Shown here: piece by piece, positions 33,601 to 45,600 of the stretch | Position numbering within the stretch: the first letter of the stretch is position 1 | Layout: each line of letters opens with the position of its first letter | From: Mauremys mutica | Lineage: Eukaryota; Chordata; Testudines; Geoemydidae | Length of the DNA stretch: 64,000 bases | Reading direction: 5' to 3' | Assembly (NCBI RefSeq): GCF_020497125.1 | Contig: NC_059075.1 | Coordinates: 103,021,222-103,085,221, forward strand | Program-made: the position numbers and the translations under genes | Notes under the pieces: model-generated | Seen by the model: the letters and a program-made list of their open reading frames with translations, nothing else | Database searches by the model: none | What the model was told of the DNA's origin: nothing

Positions 33601-36600
33601 ATTCATTTTCAGGAGTACGGGAACCTTGCTGTTGAAGGTTGTGGCTTGTGTGGGTATCAGCAGCTCACATTTTATATTACCATTTATTATTTTAAAGCAT
33701 CCTAGAGTATGCTAGATGATCACTAAAAGCATAACTTGGAAAAATTTCAGAAACAAACCTTACAGTAAAATTATACAAGACAGTCTTTATACTAAATCTA
33801 GGCATTTAGGGTAGGATTTTCAGAAGTGCTCAGAATGAGCCTAACTGTTCCCAGAGGATTTTACCATTGACATCCCTGGAGCAAGATTAGGCCAGCAATG
33901 AGAGTCTTTGAAAACCCCACCCTTAAATATAGACCTAGAAAATAGAACAAACATGAACAGATATCCAACTGTGCAAAGAAGTAAGAAAAAATCCTGTGGT
34001 GCTCTTTTTAACTGGTCATGTCCAATCAGACATCATCAATTCCTGAAGGCTCAAACACCTAAATCATTTTCATTCTGAAAAGTATCAGAGGGGTAGCCGT
34101 GTTAGTCTGGTTCTGTAAAAGCAGCAAAGAATCCTGTGGCACCTTATAGACTAACAGACGTTTTGCAGCATGAGCTTTCGTGGGTGAATACCCACTTCTT
34201 CGGATGCAAGACTTTCATTCTGAAAGAATATATTGTCATTACTTTTACTAACTCTTGCTATTTTTTTTAAATTCATTAACGTTAGCTCTGGATTAAGGGT
34301 TACTGAAAGGTGAACCCATAGCAATCTGTTATAGAAGAGGAATATTTTGGTCCCCATCATGTGGATGCAGGGATCAACTTATGTGGCTCTCCTTACAGGA
34401 TTGAGCCCTTAAATGGTAAAAGAAAGAAAGAAAGAAAGAAAACAGAACAGAGAAAAGAGAAAGAGAAAAAAAGGAAAGACTATTGATAGTTGAAATAAGT
34501 TTTTCAGGCAGCATTTAAGATGTTCTAGGGAATATATACAATAAATGTTTGTGGGAATTTTGTTTTCCTGAATTTCTAACAATTTTGTTGGCACCCACAT
34601 AAGCCCTACTTTTTCAGTTTGATATAAAAGAAGTTAAACTGTAATAATAAAAATCTAACAGCTATTTTTGTGGGCTAGGCATTTGATCTCCAGTGATCTT
34701 ATGATTTAGTGCATTTACAATGTCTCCCCCCTTCCACACAAGCACTCATTCTTCTCAGATGGGGGGAGAATGTGTCATAGTTCCTACATCCTTTCTAACC
34801 TATGAGCAATTTCACCCTTTCACGGAAATGGAGACGTTAGGTCTTTGTATTCAGTTTTTAGTGTTTTGTTTGTTTGTTTTAACTGAATGGCCCTTTTATT
34901 GCCATGCATCCAGGTGCTGTCTTTCCTCCTCAATGAATCATCCTATCCTTCCAAGTCAGTTGCCATGAAGACATCTTTCCTGAAGCAAAGACGATGTAAC
35001 ATATAGCTTCCTCTTAAACTACATACAAAATCTCTCCAAAGAGTCAAAACACATAACCCCCAAAATATCATTTCCCCCTAAAAAAAAAAAAATCAGCCTC
35101 CCCTCAAGGTTTGCTGCCACTGGGTCTTTGAATACATAGCCACATTCAATAAAAGGAAACAGTGTTTTTTTCTATGGATGAACATTATATGTCCAGTTAT
35201 TGAAATCATCTATCTTAAATGCAGTGGTCTTCAGTGCTTGGATGGCAAGTGTCATTCATACTGACTATTTCAGATGAGAAACGTGTTTTTCCCCCATCAG
35301 GGTTGAAATTATTTCCATTATTCCAATTCTCCACTGGAAGAGTTGGCAGTGGCAATTACAAATGAATATTCAAATACTTGGAACAACAACTATTAACATG
35401 GTCACTGTTCTATTTGATACAGCTCTACTGACATTTTCTAAGTTAACAAATATTTCAAATGTCATGAAAGCAAGAGTGCAGTTCCCATTTTCAGCAATGA
35501 CACACACTATAAAGAACCCACTGTCATCACCAGGCAAAGAGGATCCTTGCCTGGTTGGTCTGATCACTAAACTTGTTCATGAGACAGGAACATACAGTGA
35601 GCCAATTTTGCAATATCTTCTTCAGCATTTTAAGAGCATAGTAGTGATTATAGTTAAAGTTGCAGGTGATTTTCTGTTATCCCAGTCACTGAACCCCTTT
35701 AATTTCTCTTTAAAAAAAGAGAAGCTTTTCTGGCCTGGCGTTTTTCTTGTTTAGCCGCAGCTCAGTTGATGTATTTACTTTTCTTTAGCAATATACAAAG
35801 ATGTTTAACAAGCATGTGATGGGTTACTTGAAAGTTTCAAATACTGTGTCCTTTGGCAAGGTTCAGCAGTGACAGTATCGATCAACATCCCAAACAAATG
35901 TCAGTGCTCTGTTTCCCTTTAACCAACTTCTCTCTGCATTTTTTACATTCACAGTAATGTTTTAAATAAGTGTAGAAAGCTATTCTGGCACTTCAAAAGG
36001 CAAAGTATTGTAATTTAGGCTACTCAGTAATGGCTATGTAACAGTTTCGAGGTCATGGGATTAAAATCTCAAATACGATGGGCTAGATGTATCAGTGCCA
36101 TCTATAACAACAGCAGGCTTTCAGCTTCATAATCATAACCAGAGAGCTATTTCCTTTTCTTTTTACACCAGGCCAAATTTTCAAAGCCAATCCTCAAGCC
36201 TCTCTAGTTTGGTATCTGTAGAATTTGGTATCTGCTGTTTGATTCTGAATTTTAAATAAGACTGGCAATAGAATTGTATCATAGTGGCAACATCTGTATA
36301 CAGTGCAGTTCAGCCGACAACCATATAGACTCTTAAAAGTAGGTAGCAATAAGAATAAGAACACATTTGTCACTGCCATTAGTTTTTGGAAATAACGGAG
36401 CATTACCTGCTACTTCCTTGCTTCGCTGAGAGGCTTCAGAAGCCAAAGCGTATGATATGGTAATGATGCGTTCCTGCTCCTGCAGCTGTGAATCTAAATC
36501 AACTGAGTTGTGTTTGGCCTGAGCAACAGCAGGCTGTAGGTTGTGCTTACTAGTGGGAAAGTGAAAAAAACATCATTAACATCTACAAACATACAGAAAA

Positions 36601-39600
36601 TCCATGGTGCAGCACAGAACAAAGCTTAGTTATCACACAGATATCACACTCCAGACTTTTGTAAAATGCTTTACAAAACAGTGATTTAGATACACTGACA
36701 ATGTAGTGACTTCAGTATATACCACAAACAAATAATGTAGTCATTATATCTCCTGCAATAACTCATGCACAGCGTCAAATGCATCTGAAAGCCCTTTGTT
36801 GAAAACAGGTTTGTTTACATGAAAGCAATATGAAAAATGAGTGGCTTTTCTTTGAAGTTAGTGAGGATACTTGTTAGCGCTAAGAGAAAGAGGCACAACC
36901 TAGTGACCTACAGGTGCTCTCTCTTCAAACAGATTATAAACGACATGGCAGGCACTGATGATAAACGCTTTATGCTGAAAGTTTCAACTGCATCAATATG
37001 AGCAAGTCAGCAAGTTCTTTGAAAATCTGTGTCTAAAAGGGGTAGTATAGTGGATAGAAAATGGTGTTCTAACCCCAGCTCTGACATGGACTTTCTGCCT
37101 TTGGGCAAATCACAACCTCTCGATGCCTCAGTTTACCTACTATATCTACCTAAAAGACATTTTGTCAGGATTCACTAATGCTTTTAAACACTCAGACATA
37201 CAAGTAAAAGTCATTATTAGGACACTAGTAGCTGTAGCCCATGCAGTTACATGGCTGTAACTGATAAAGTCACATGTATATAAAGGATGAAAATGGCTAA
37301 GAATTGAACAACAGACTACAAATCCCAGTGATGATTGAACCTGGTGATATTCTGAACAAAATTAGGTCTCGACCATGCTTATAGCTGTTTTCACAGTTTC
37401 ACACTGACTCAGTGGATATTCTAGGCTACAGAGTGACGTTCAGGGTTATTCTGTGTGTGGATTATGTTGTGTGGGGATTGTGTTCTGCTGGGAGAGTTGT
37501 GTGGATTTGTGCAGGTGGTGAATGAGGAATGTGTGCTTTTGTGTATCCTAGGTGTGTTGCTGTGTGGGTGGTTATGTTGATTTGTGTCTAGGTGGGATTG
37601 AGCTGGGAGATTTGTGCAGATGGCAAATGAAGGGTGTGTTCTATAGTGAAGGATGGGGGGGGAAGGACAGCTCAGTGGTTTGAGCAGTGATCTGCTAAAC
37701 CCCAGGTTGTGAGTTCAATCCTTGAGGGGGGCATTTAGGGATCTGGGGCAAAAAATCTGTCTGGGGATTGGTCCTGCTTTGAGCAGGGTGTTGGACTAGA
37801 TGACCTCCTGAGGTCCCTTCCAACCCTGATATTCTATAATAATATGTTTTTGGAACTTTTGGTTGTGCTGTGTGGATGGTGAGTGAGAGGTACATGCTGC
37901 TGTGATGGGGTTATTGTGTAAGCTGGTTGTGTTATGTGGGTAGTTGTGTCGATTTGTGTCTGGGGGGTTGTGCTTTGAGATTTATGCAAGTGGCAACTGG
38001 GCCAATTAATCCACCACCAGTGCAATCTCCCTCATACAACCAATGAAACGGTAGCATGCAAGTTAGCAGTAGAATAAGGGTAGTGATTGGTTGAGGTACC
38101 TCTGATATCACAATGATCTAGGACAGTGTTTCTCAAACTGGGGTCCCCAAGGATACCCCAGGGGTCCGCAGGACTGCTGATCAACTCCTCCACCTCCCTC
38201 CCAGCGCCGCCTGCACGCTAAAAGTCCAGCGGTGCAGCAGGGCAAAGGCAGGCTTCCTACCTGCCCCAGCTCTGCGCCGCTCCCGGAAGCAGCTAATATG
38301 TCCCTGAGCCCCCTGCGGCCAATGGGAGCTGTGGGGGCGGTGTCTGCAGGCAGGGGCAGCACGTGGAGGGGCCCTGACCCCCGCTCCTAGGAGCAGCTGC
38401 CAGAGGGATGTGCACCCAAACTCCTTATCTCCCAGAGCCTCCCCCCCAACCCACTCCTGCACCCCAACCCTCTGCCCCAGCCCAGAGCCTGCACCCCAGA
38501 CCCAAACTCCCTCCCAGAGCTCACACCCCTCACCCCCTCCTGCACCCAAACTCCCTCTCAGAGCCCACACTCCCTCCTGCACCCCAACCCCCTGCCCCAG
38601 CAAGGTGAAAGTGAGGGAGAGTGAGGGAGGGTGGATGGAGTGAGTGGGGGTGGGGCCTTGGAGAAGGGGCAGGGCAAAGGCTGAATGGGGGAAGAGAGGG
38701 GATTGGGTGTCCCCAAAAAATTTCAAATAAAAATGAGAGTCCTCAGGTTGCTACAGTTTGAGAACCTCTTGGCATGATATAGATACATGCCTTACCATAG
38801 CTGAGCACCGCACAAGTGTAATTCGTAAAGTCAAAGTGGCTGAGAATTTAAAAATTGGACAGTAACAGACCACAAAACCCAGTGATGATTCTGATGACAT
38901 TCTGAACAAAAACAGCTTTCAACCATGCTTGTAGCTGTTTCCATCACTTCTGACTTCTTGTACAGATATTTTAAGGCTTCACAGTGACGCACACAGTGAC
39001 ATGCTTGGAATTTTATAGATAATCCCTCCTCCTATATTGTTTGGATACACATATCACTCTCTAAAAGCAGCAAAGAGTCCTGTGGTACCTTATAGACTAA
39101 CAGACGTTTTGGAGCATGAGCTTTCGTGGGTGAATATGCTATGCATCCGACGAAGTGGGTATTCACCCACGAAAGCTCATGCTCCAAAACGTCTGTTAGT
39201 CAATAAGGTGCCACAGGACTCTTTGCTGCTTTTACAGATCCAGACTAACATGGCTACCCCTCTGATACTTGATATCCCTCTCTGAGTATTAAGTGTATTT
39301 ATCATGTATATTACATCTGTATATTTTTCATAAAAGTTACATAATACATTGTACCTTGGTTTAATATCACCACTGGATCTGAAACAGTCTGTGGTATAGA
39401 GTTGTTTAAGATTAAAAAGAAAGGAGGGATTATAAAAAAAATCTGACCTAGACCTGGTAAGAATATTCTTTATCTTTTCTGCATTACGGTGTCTTGCAGC
39501 TAATTCTTCTGAACTGAGAGGTTCTTCAGGGTCCAGGTCAACGTAGCGTTCTGGAATTGCCACCTTTTCAGGTTTTGACAACTATGGAAAAAGAGAGAGA

Positions 39601-42600
39601 CCATAACTTCTGATACCTAGGACTTCAAAAACTCAAAGGTATAGCGATTCTCCACTAGACATATTAACCCAAATGGGAATTGCATGTGCACATTGACTGG
39701 AATGTGATATGGGTCTTTACAGCCCCGTGTATTTCCCTGATTCTAAACATTCCCTTTGAACTTGAACTAATGCACTTTAAGAATTTTTTCTCTTCTGACT
39801 TTTTCTCTCCTTTTGGGAGGTAAGTCATTGGGGTGGAGCTGTGATTGGTGGAGGAGATTGTGGGAGGAGTCAGGGTTAATAAAGGTTCTTTCTGCAGCTC
39901 ATTCTGTCAGGCAGCAGAGCCCAGAGTGGAATTGTCTGGCTTAAGGTTGCTGTATAAAGTTGAGAGAGGAGGCCAAAGCTGGGGCACTCGTGACCTTTCC
40001 TTATGAATAGCAAAGGAGGAAATGCTTGGAGGTTTTGTTTTTTTTTAAAATGATAATTTGAAACCTCAGGAGTCCGAAAAATTGCCACAGAGGCAATGTG
40101 ACACAGATATACACTCTGTGTGATTAATACTACACATATTATGCAAATATAATAATGCAGATTAAAACTTCTAATTAGGGAGTTGCAAAACAGCTGGCAA
40201 TACATCTAGCAATTTTAACTTGGATGGATTTCCTGCTTGAAGAATTCAGAGCTGAATGAGACACATTCATAAGATATTGAACCAGCCAGCGAGCAGCAAA
40301 TTTACATGGGCACTTTGGTAGCCAGCACTAATTAAACATGACAAAGTGCTTGTGAAGAACACAAATGAATAATGTAAGAGTAAAGGAAAGGTGAAGAAAA
40401 GAGTGGAACTCCTTCTCTTCTTTGGATCTGCAGTTAAAACCTATCTGGAGGACTGTATTATTCAGAGTTTTGAGTAAAGAGATCCTAAGCCTTTCACCTT
40501 TAGGACATTGCGTTAAAATCCAACCCAATTCAGAGGCCTATGAGAAATGACGTGATTTTTCCCCGTGTGGGCACCCCTAGCTATTGGTATAAGTATACAC
40601 TAGAAGCGACCACAAACCCAAATAACATAATATAGAAATCATATTATTCAGAACTCAAATAACTTTAGAACCAAAATATCTGACTCTAACCTTCCTTTTG
40701 TCATATTCTTACGGAGTACCCCCAAAGTTCTATTCCTCCAACCTCAATCAGCCATGGAGGTCTGCCTTCTGAGACTTCCCTTTTTCCATCAGACTTCCTT
40801 TCTTTTTAAGGCAACTTAATTCTGAGTTCAGCAGATATCCTGCTAAGTATCTCTGCTGAGGCTAGATCAGCTTATCTGGTCACTTTGCACTGACTCAAGC
40901 AGACTGGTCAGACAGTGTATAGTGTAAAGCAAACAGTCAAGCAAAAGTCTATTTAGTGTGAGCAGCAGGTTAGTTGGCCAAAGAGGCAGAGCTGTGTGAC
41001 CAAGTTTTCTTAAAGTGTGTGGGGGAGCCTGAGGCCAGGGTAACATGGATATGGTCTGGTGATGTCACAAGGAAAAGAAGCCCTTAATCCAGATCCTCAT
41101 CTCTGCTGAACTAAATTTGTGCCACTTTACTATGCAAAGTGACTACAGATTTGCCCTAAAGGAACAGCTGGGGAGTCCCATGGCATGGGGGATTCTTAAT
41201 TGGCAAAACTCCAACACAGATGGCTCTATGCTAGCCTCTTATGATATCCCTCTCAGCACAGGGAGCACTCCAGGGGCTAGAGGATGAGGCCAGAACCCAA
41301 TGCACTCCAGAAATCTTGCCAGCATAATTGCCCCATAGGGGACCAGAGCAGCTTTGGGCTGCTCTAACTTGTACCCGGAGCCAGCCCCGGAAGGCAGGGG
41401 AAGGCAGAAAGGTGGCTTAGAGCAGAGGACTGAACCCCATTCTCTATTACAACTGGCACCTTTAGCAGGAATTTCATCAGAAGGGCCATGAATCTAATGG
41501 GCATGGAGAATTAGCTACTCCCTCGATCTTCTAGACTGGATCCTGCATTTTTAAAAAAATGATAACCTTTGTATCAGATACATAGACTATGTTATCTACC
41601 ACAAAATTGATCAGATATGCATATAATTAATTAAAGGGAAATATCATTCATAAAGAAAAGGTCTGACCAAACAGGGCACAGCTGTTGCCACTGTCAACAG
41701 AGATGAGCCTCCAGCTCTGCAGCTTTCCATCCAACCCTGGTATTCTAGTTCACACTAAGCTCTGGTCTACACTACAGAGTTAGGTCGACTCAAGGCAGCT
41801 TATGTCGACCTAACTCTGTAAGTGTCTACACTAAAATTTCATTCCCACCAACACAACTCACCCGCTACACTGACTTAATAACTCCACCTCCACAAGAGGT
41901 GTAGCATCAATGTCGATGTGGTTAGGTCGACACAGTGTCAGTTTAGACACTATGTTGCTTACATCGACTGTTGCTCGCTTTTAAAAGTCATCCCACAAAG
42001 CCCCACACTGACAGTTCAATTGGTGCAAGCGCTCCTGGTGAGGACACACACCACTGACACAAGGAGCGAAGTGTAAAGACGTACAACCGATATAATTACT
42101 GCAGTGGCTGTGTGCCAACGTGAGATTGACTTAATTTTATAGTGTAGACATGCTCTTAGTCCTGCCAATTTCCAAATACCTGCATGAGGGGAGCTGTACT
42201 GTAGTGCACCTTGCAGGGTCTACAGGAGTAATTCTCCATTCCTGTTCAACTTAAGAAGGGGAGCTGGGTATTGCGAAGGATTCCAATGGGCCAGGGTAGA
42301 GCTGAGCAGCTTTGTAAGAATAGGGCATCACTTCCCCGACTCCCAAAATCCACAGGAGTGGAGCGCTCCTCATTGCACACATACAAAGATTAAAGTACTG
42401 ATCAATCATCAACTGAACTCTATCAGCACAGACTCCAATATGAAGGTATCAAGGTATAACAACTTCCTGATTCCACAGGCAATGTACTGCAATTCAAGCC
42501 ATTGTTAAGGATCTTTACTGACTTTTCAACTCATTCTGTACACTAAATGCCTCAATAGCAACTATGTGGGTGAAACGAGACAACCACTATGCTCTTGAAT

Positions 42601-45600
42601 TAACGCACACAGGAAAATGATAAAAGACAAATACACCACATCACCTGTGGGTGAACACTTTTCACAAAGCGATCATTCTATCTCTGACCTATCAATCCTC
42701 ATCCTCGAAGGAAACCTGCACAACACTTTCAAAAGACAAGCCTGGGAGATTAAATTCATAACGTTGCTAGACACTAAAAATCATGGACTGAATAATACAG
42801 AAACTGGATTTATGGCTTATTACAGCTGCTCCCCCATCCCTTCCTTTCCTCCCTATGACTGGAGGGGTATTAACGGGTGATTTCACCTTGAATGGTCCCT
42901 TCAAATATGTGTTAACTACTTATACTTAACAATCTGTTCCACTATTTATTTAGCTGTGAGACTGAATCAGTTTCCCAGACCCAAAGAAGAACTCTGTGTA
43001 AACTCAAGAGCTTCTCTCTCTTACACAGAAGTTGGTCCAATAAAAGATATTTCTTCACCCACTTTGTGTCTCTAAAATCCCGGGACCGACACAGCTACAA
43101 CAACACTGCATTCTATTACAAATACTTTCAGATTCTTTCATTTCCCTTTTCACACAACACTATGTTATACTGCCTCTGAGCCACCAGATGGTTCTATAGC
43201 ATTTCAAACAAATGCTTTACTGAGTTATGAAAGCTGCTGACAAAATCCAGCACCGATATCACTGATTTATACTTTTCATATAGCCTTTAGTAAAGACAAG
43301 ATTTATCTTTTCTGACCAGTATAAAGAGACATTCACTCATCTGCTGTATTGTATTGTGTCAGTTCACATTAACCATGAGTCACAGCTGGATAGCTTCCTT
43401 GAGCTAGCTTTTTCTTCTACTGCTTTCCCTACTTTCTATTTGAAATTAGCCTTTAGTGTCTAACCCTTTCAACTCTAATCTGAAATCTGCATAGGCAATA
43501 CATAATTTGTTTGCTTTTTCTCTTCTAAAATTTTTGTAAAAATTTTCTACAGCAGAGAGTGAACATTTAACATTTTCTTTCTAATAAGGCCAAACCACTC
43601 ATATGATCCTGTTCTCCAAAAGTGAGAGACTTTTAGCACAAGGCCACCAGACTAGTTCTTCATTGTTTATAAAACTCTCTATTAAACTGGAACTTTGTGT
43701 TCTTGAAACACAAGAATTTGAGAGGAGAAGAATTACCTAAAACATAGAAAACCTGAAAGACCAAAGAATTTTGGACATACTGTATGGAACAATATGCCAC
43801 TAGCATTACCTCTCTGCTGATATCTAAGTTATAATCTTGAGGTTCCAGGTCCATCTCTGTCACTGGTACAGGCTGAATTTTTAAACTGTCATTTTCGTTT
43901 TTCTCTTCTCCACGTATTGTTCTCTCAAGTAACTGCAAATCAAATTCTTGTTCTCGTTTCCACTGGTAACAGATACAAAACAATTAATGGTGTATACCAA
44001 CAAATAGATCTCCTAGAAATTTTTATGGCCATAGCCTCTAATATTAGGTTGCTGAAAGAGTCCATGAAATTATACTCTTAAATAACTGACACACACAAAA
44101 CACGACTGTCATGCAAAAAAAGTTGGTTAGTCTTATTAATATTACTTTTGATTTTTAGCTATGCTATAAGATTTTACTTTATTTTTTACATGCTGTAAAA
44201 AACTGTTGATCAGTATTAAGCTCTAATAAGTAATCTTGTCATGACTGTGCGTAAGTCCCATTAAATATGAAGTAAGTGTTCCATGCACACACATTAAGGG
44301 GACCATAGGCAGACTGTTTTGGTTTCAGTGAGCTTAGAGAATGATAGAATATGGAGCAATAAACATTATATATACATATCTTATAAAATAGGATGGCTTT
44401 GAAGGGTGGACATTTACACAACAGACTGAAAATTACACTAGATCTTATGCAGCTTTCTTCAGAAGTGAGCAGTAATTATTACTACTAATACTCCACAGAT
44501 ACATACATTAACTGAAATTATAATGCTAATATTAAATTCCAATGGACCTGGAAATATTTAAAATATCCTCAAAGCCATCTTAATCATAAAACTTCAATAA
44601 AAAGATTGTTTTATTCTCCTTATAAGATCAACCAAAATTTACAATCTATTGATTATCATTATAAAAATCTCACAATAAAAGCTTACTAAAAGAATAATTG
44701 CCTTTACAAGGCAAACTTTTATCTATCATAGAATCATGGCAGATTTGAATTAAGCAGTATGTTTTGGGAGTTCAAAGTTGAAATTATGACAGAATGCCCC
44801 TCCTCAGTTAGGAATATATATATAAAAACTTAATACAAACTTATATGCCTAAACGATGTTACGATGTAGTTATGTTCTCATCAAATGCCACAAATGCCTA
44901 ACATGGTGGCAATTCATATTAGTGGAGCCCTGGAATTTTATCTCATAAAGCTGAAAACTGAAAATATCATACTCCCTCAATCCACAAATCAGTATTTATA
45001 TTCTGAAAAAGAAAAGCACTCCTCCAGTATTTGAGGATGTAGAAAGCAGAATATGTTGCTATATGTTTCACACATCTGCTTTTCTTAAATCTCTCTCCAG
45101 TAACTCTTGACTGGCTTTGATTAAAGCTTACAGCCACTTTTACTCCACTAGGTTATACATATTAAAAAAAATCTGATTTAAACCTATTCATGCACAAGCT
45201 CTCAATAATCACTCAAAAATATGTAATTTTTATATATATTCAAAATGTTACTTAATTATAAGGCAATTAAAGCTCACGTAAAAAATTAAGAAATCTCTTT
45301 TTAGGATTCAAAGGGGAAAATACGTTTTCTTACACACACAGTGCTCATATTCTTCATATTCTTCATATTCTTCTACTCATATTCAACCAGGCCTGATTGC
45401 CATAATATATTTTATACTCACACAATATTAATTTCAAGATATTGTTATATTGATAAGAAAAACATCAAACCATTATTATGTAGCAATATGTTTATTGGCT
45501 TTGATGTTGAGACATTAAAAAGGCACTTTATATAACAAATAAATCCATGTACTATGTTCAATATTTTAAATGTCATACTACACTTGAGAGGTGATGAATT

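Larger units (their letters stand above)
30639..36406 (-). other. Last PLEKHA7 intron
   Basis: Carries a diverged old repeat (about 31000-31140), a hAT MITE (31235-31543), a retroposed repeat with a ribozyme-like core (34081-34212) and a GAAA microsatellite (34424-34442). A 130-codon + strand frame at 35362-35754 shows no recognised domain. Confidence 0.6.
36550..39447 (-). other. PLEKHA7 intron with duplicated segment, SINE, hAT and inverted repeat
   Basis: Contains a MIR (37035-37215), two related segments (37256-37435 and 38800-38990), GT-rich diverged repeats (37436-38000), a SINE (37655-37845), a hAT (38124-38771) and a head-to-head repeat pair (39062-39265). Confidence 0.7.
39582..43809 (-). 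other. PLEKHA7 intron with MITE and Penelope-like fragment
   Basis: 39582-41750 shows no clear family. A Harbinger-type MITE follows at 41758-42157 and a Penelope-like fragment at about 42400-43110. No extra exon recognised. Confidence 0.6.

Noticed and set aside
35362..35754. 130-codon + strand frame and overlapping - strand frame
   Set aside because: Lies in a PLEKHA7 intron with no domain; the - strand frame does not fit PLEKHA7 phases.
38181..38726. 181-codon - strand open frame
   Set aside because: Same reason: GC-rich minisatellite inside a hAT element, no domain.
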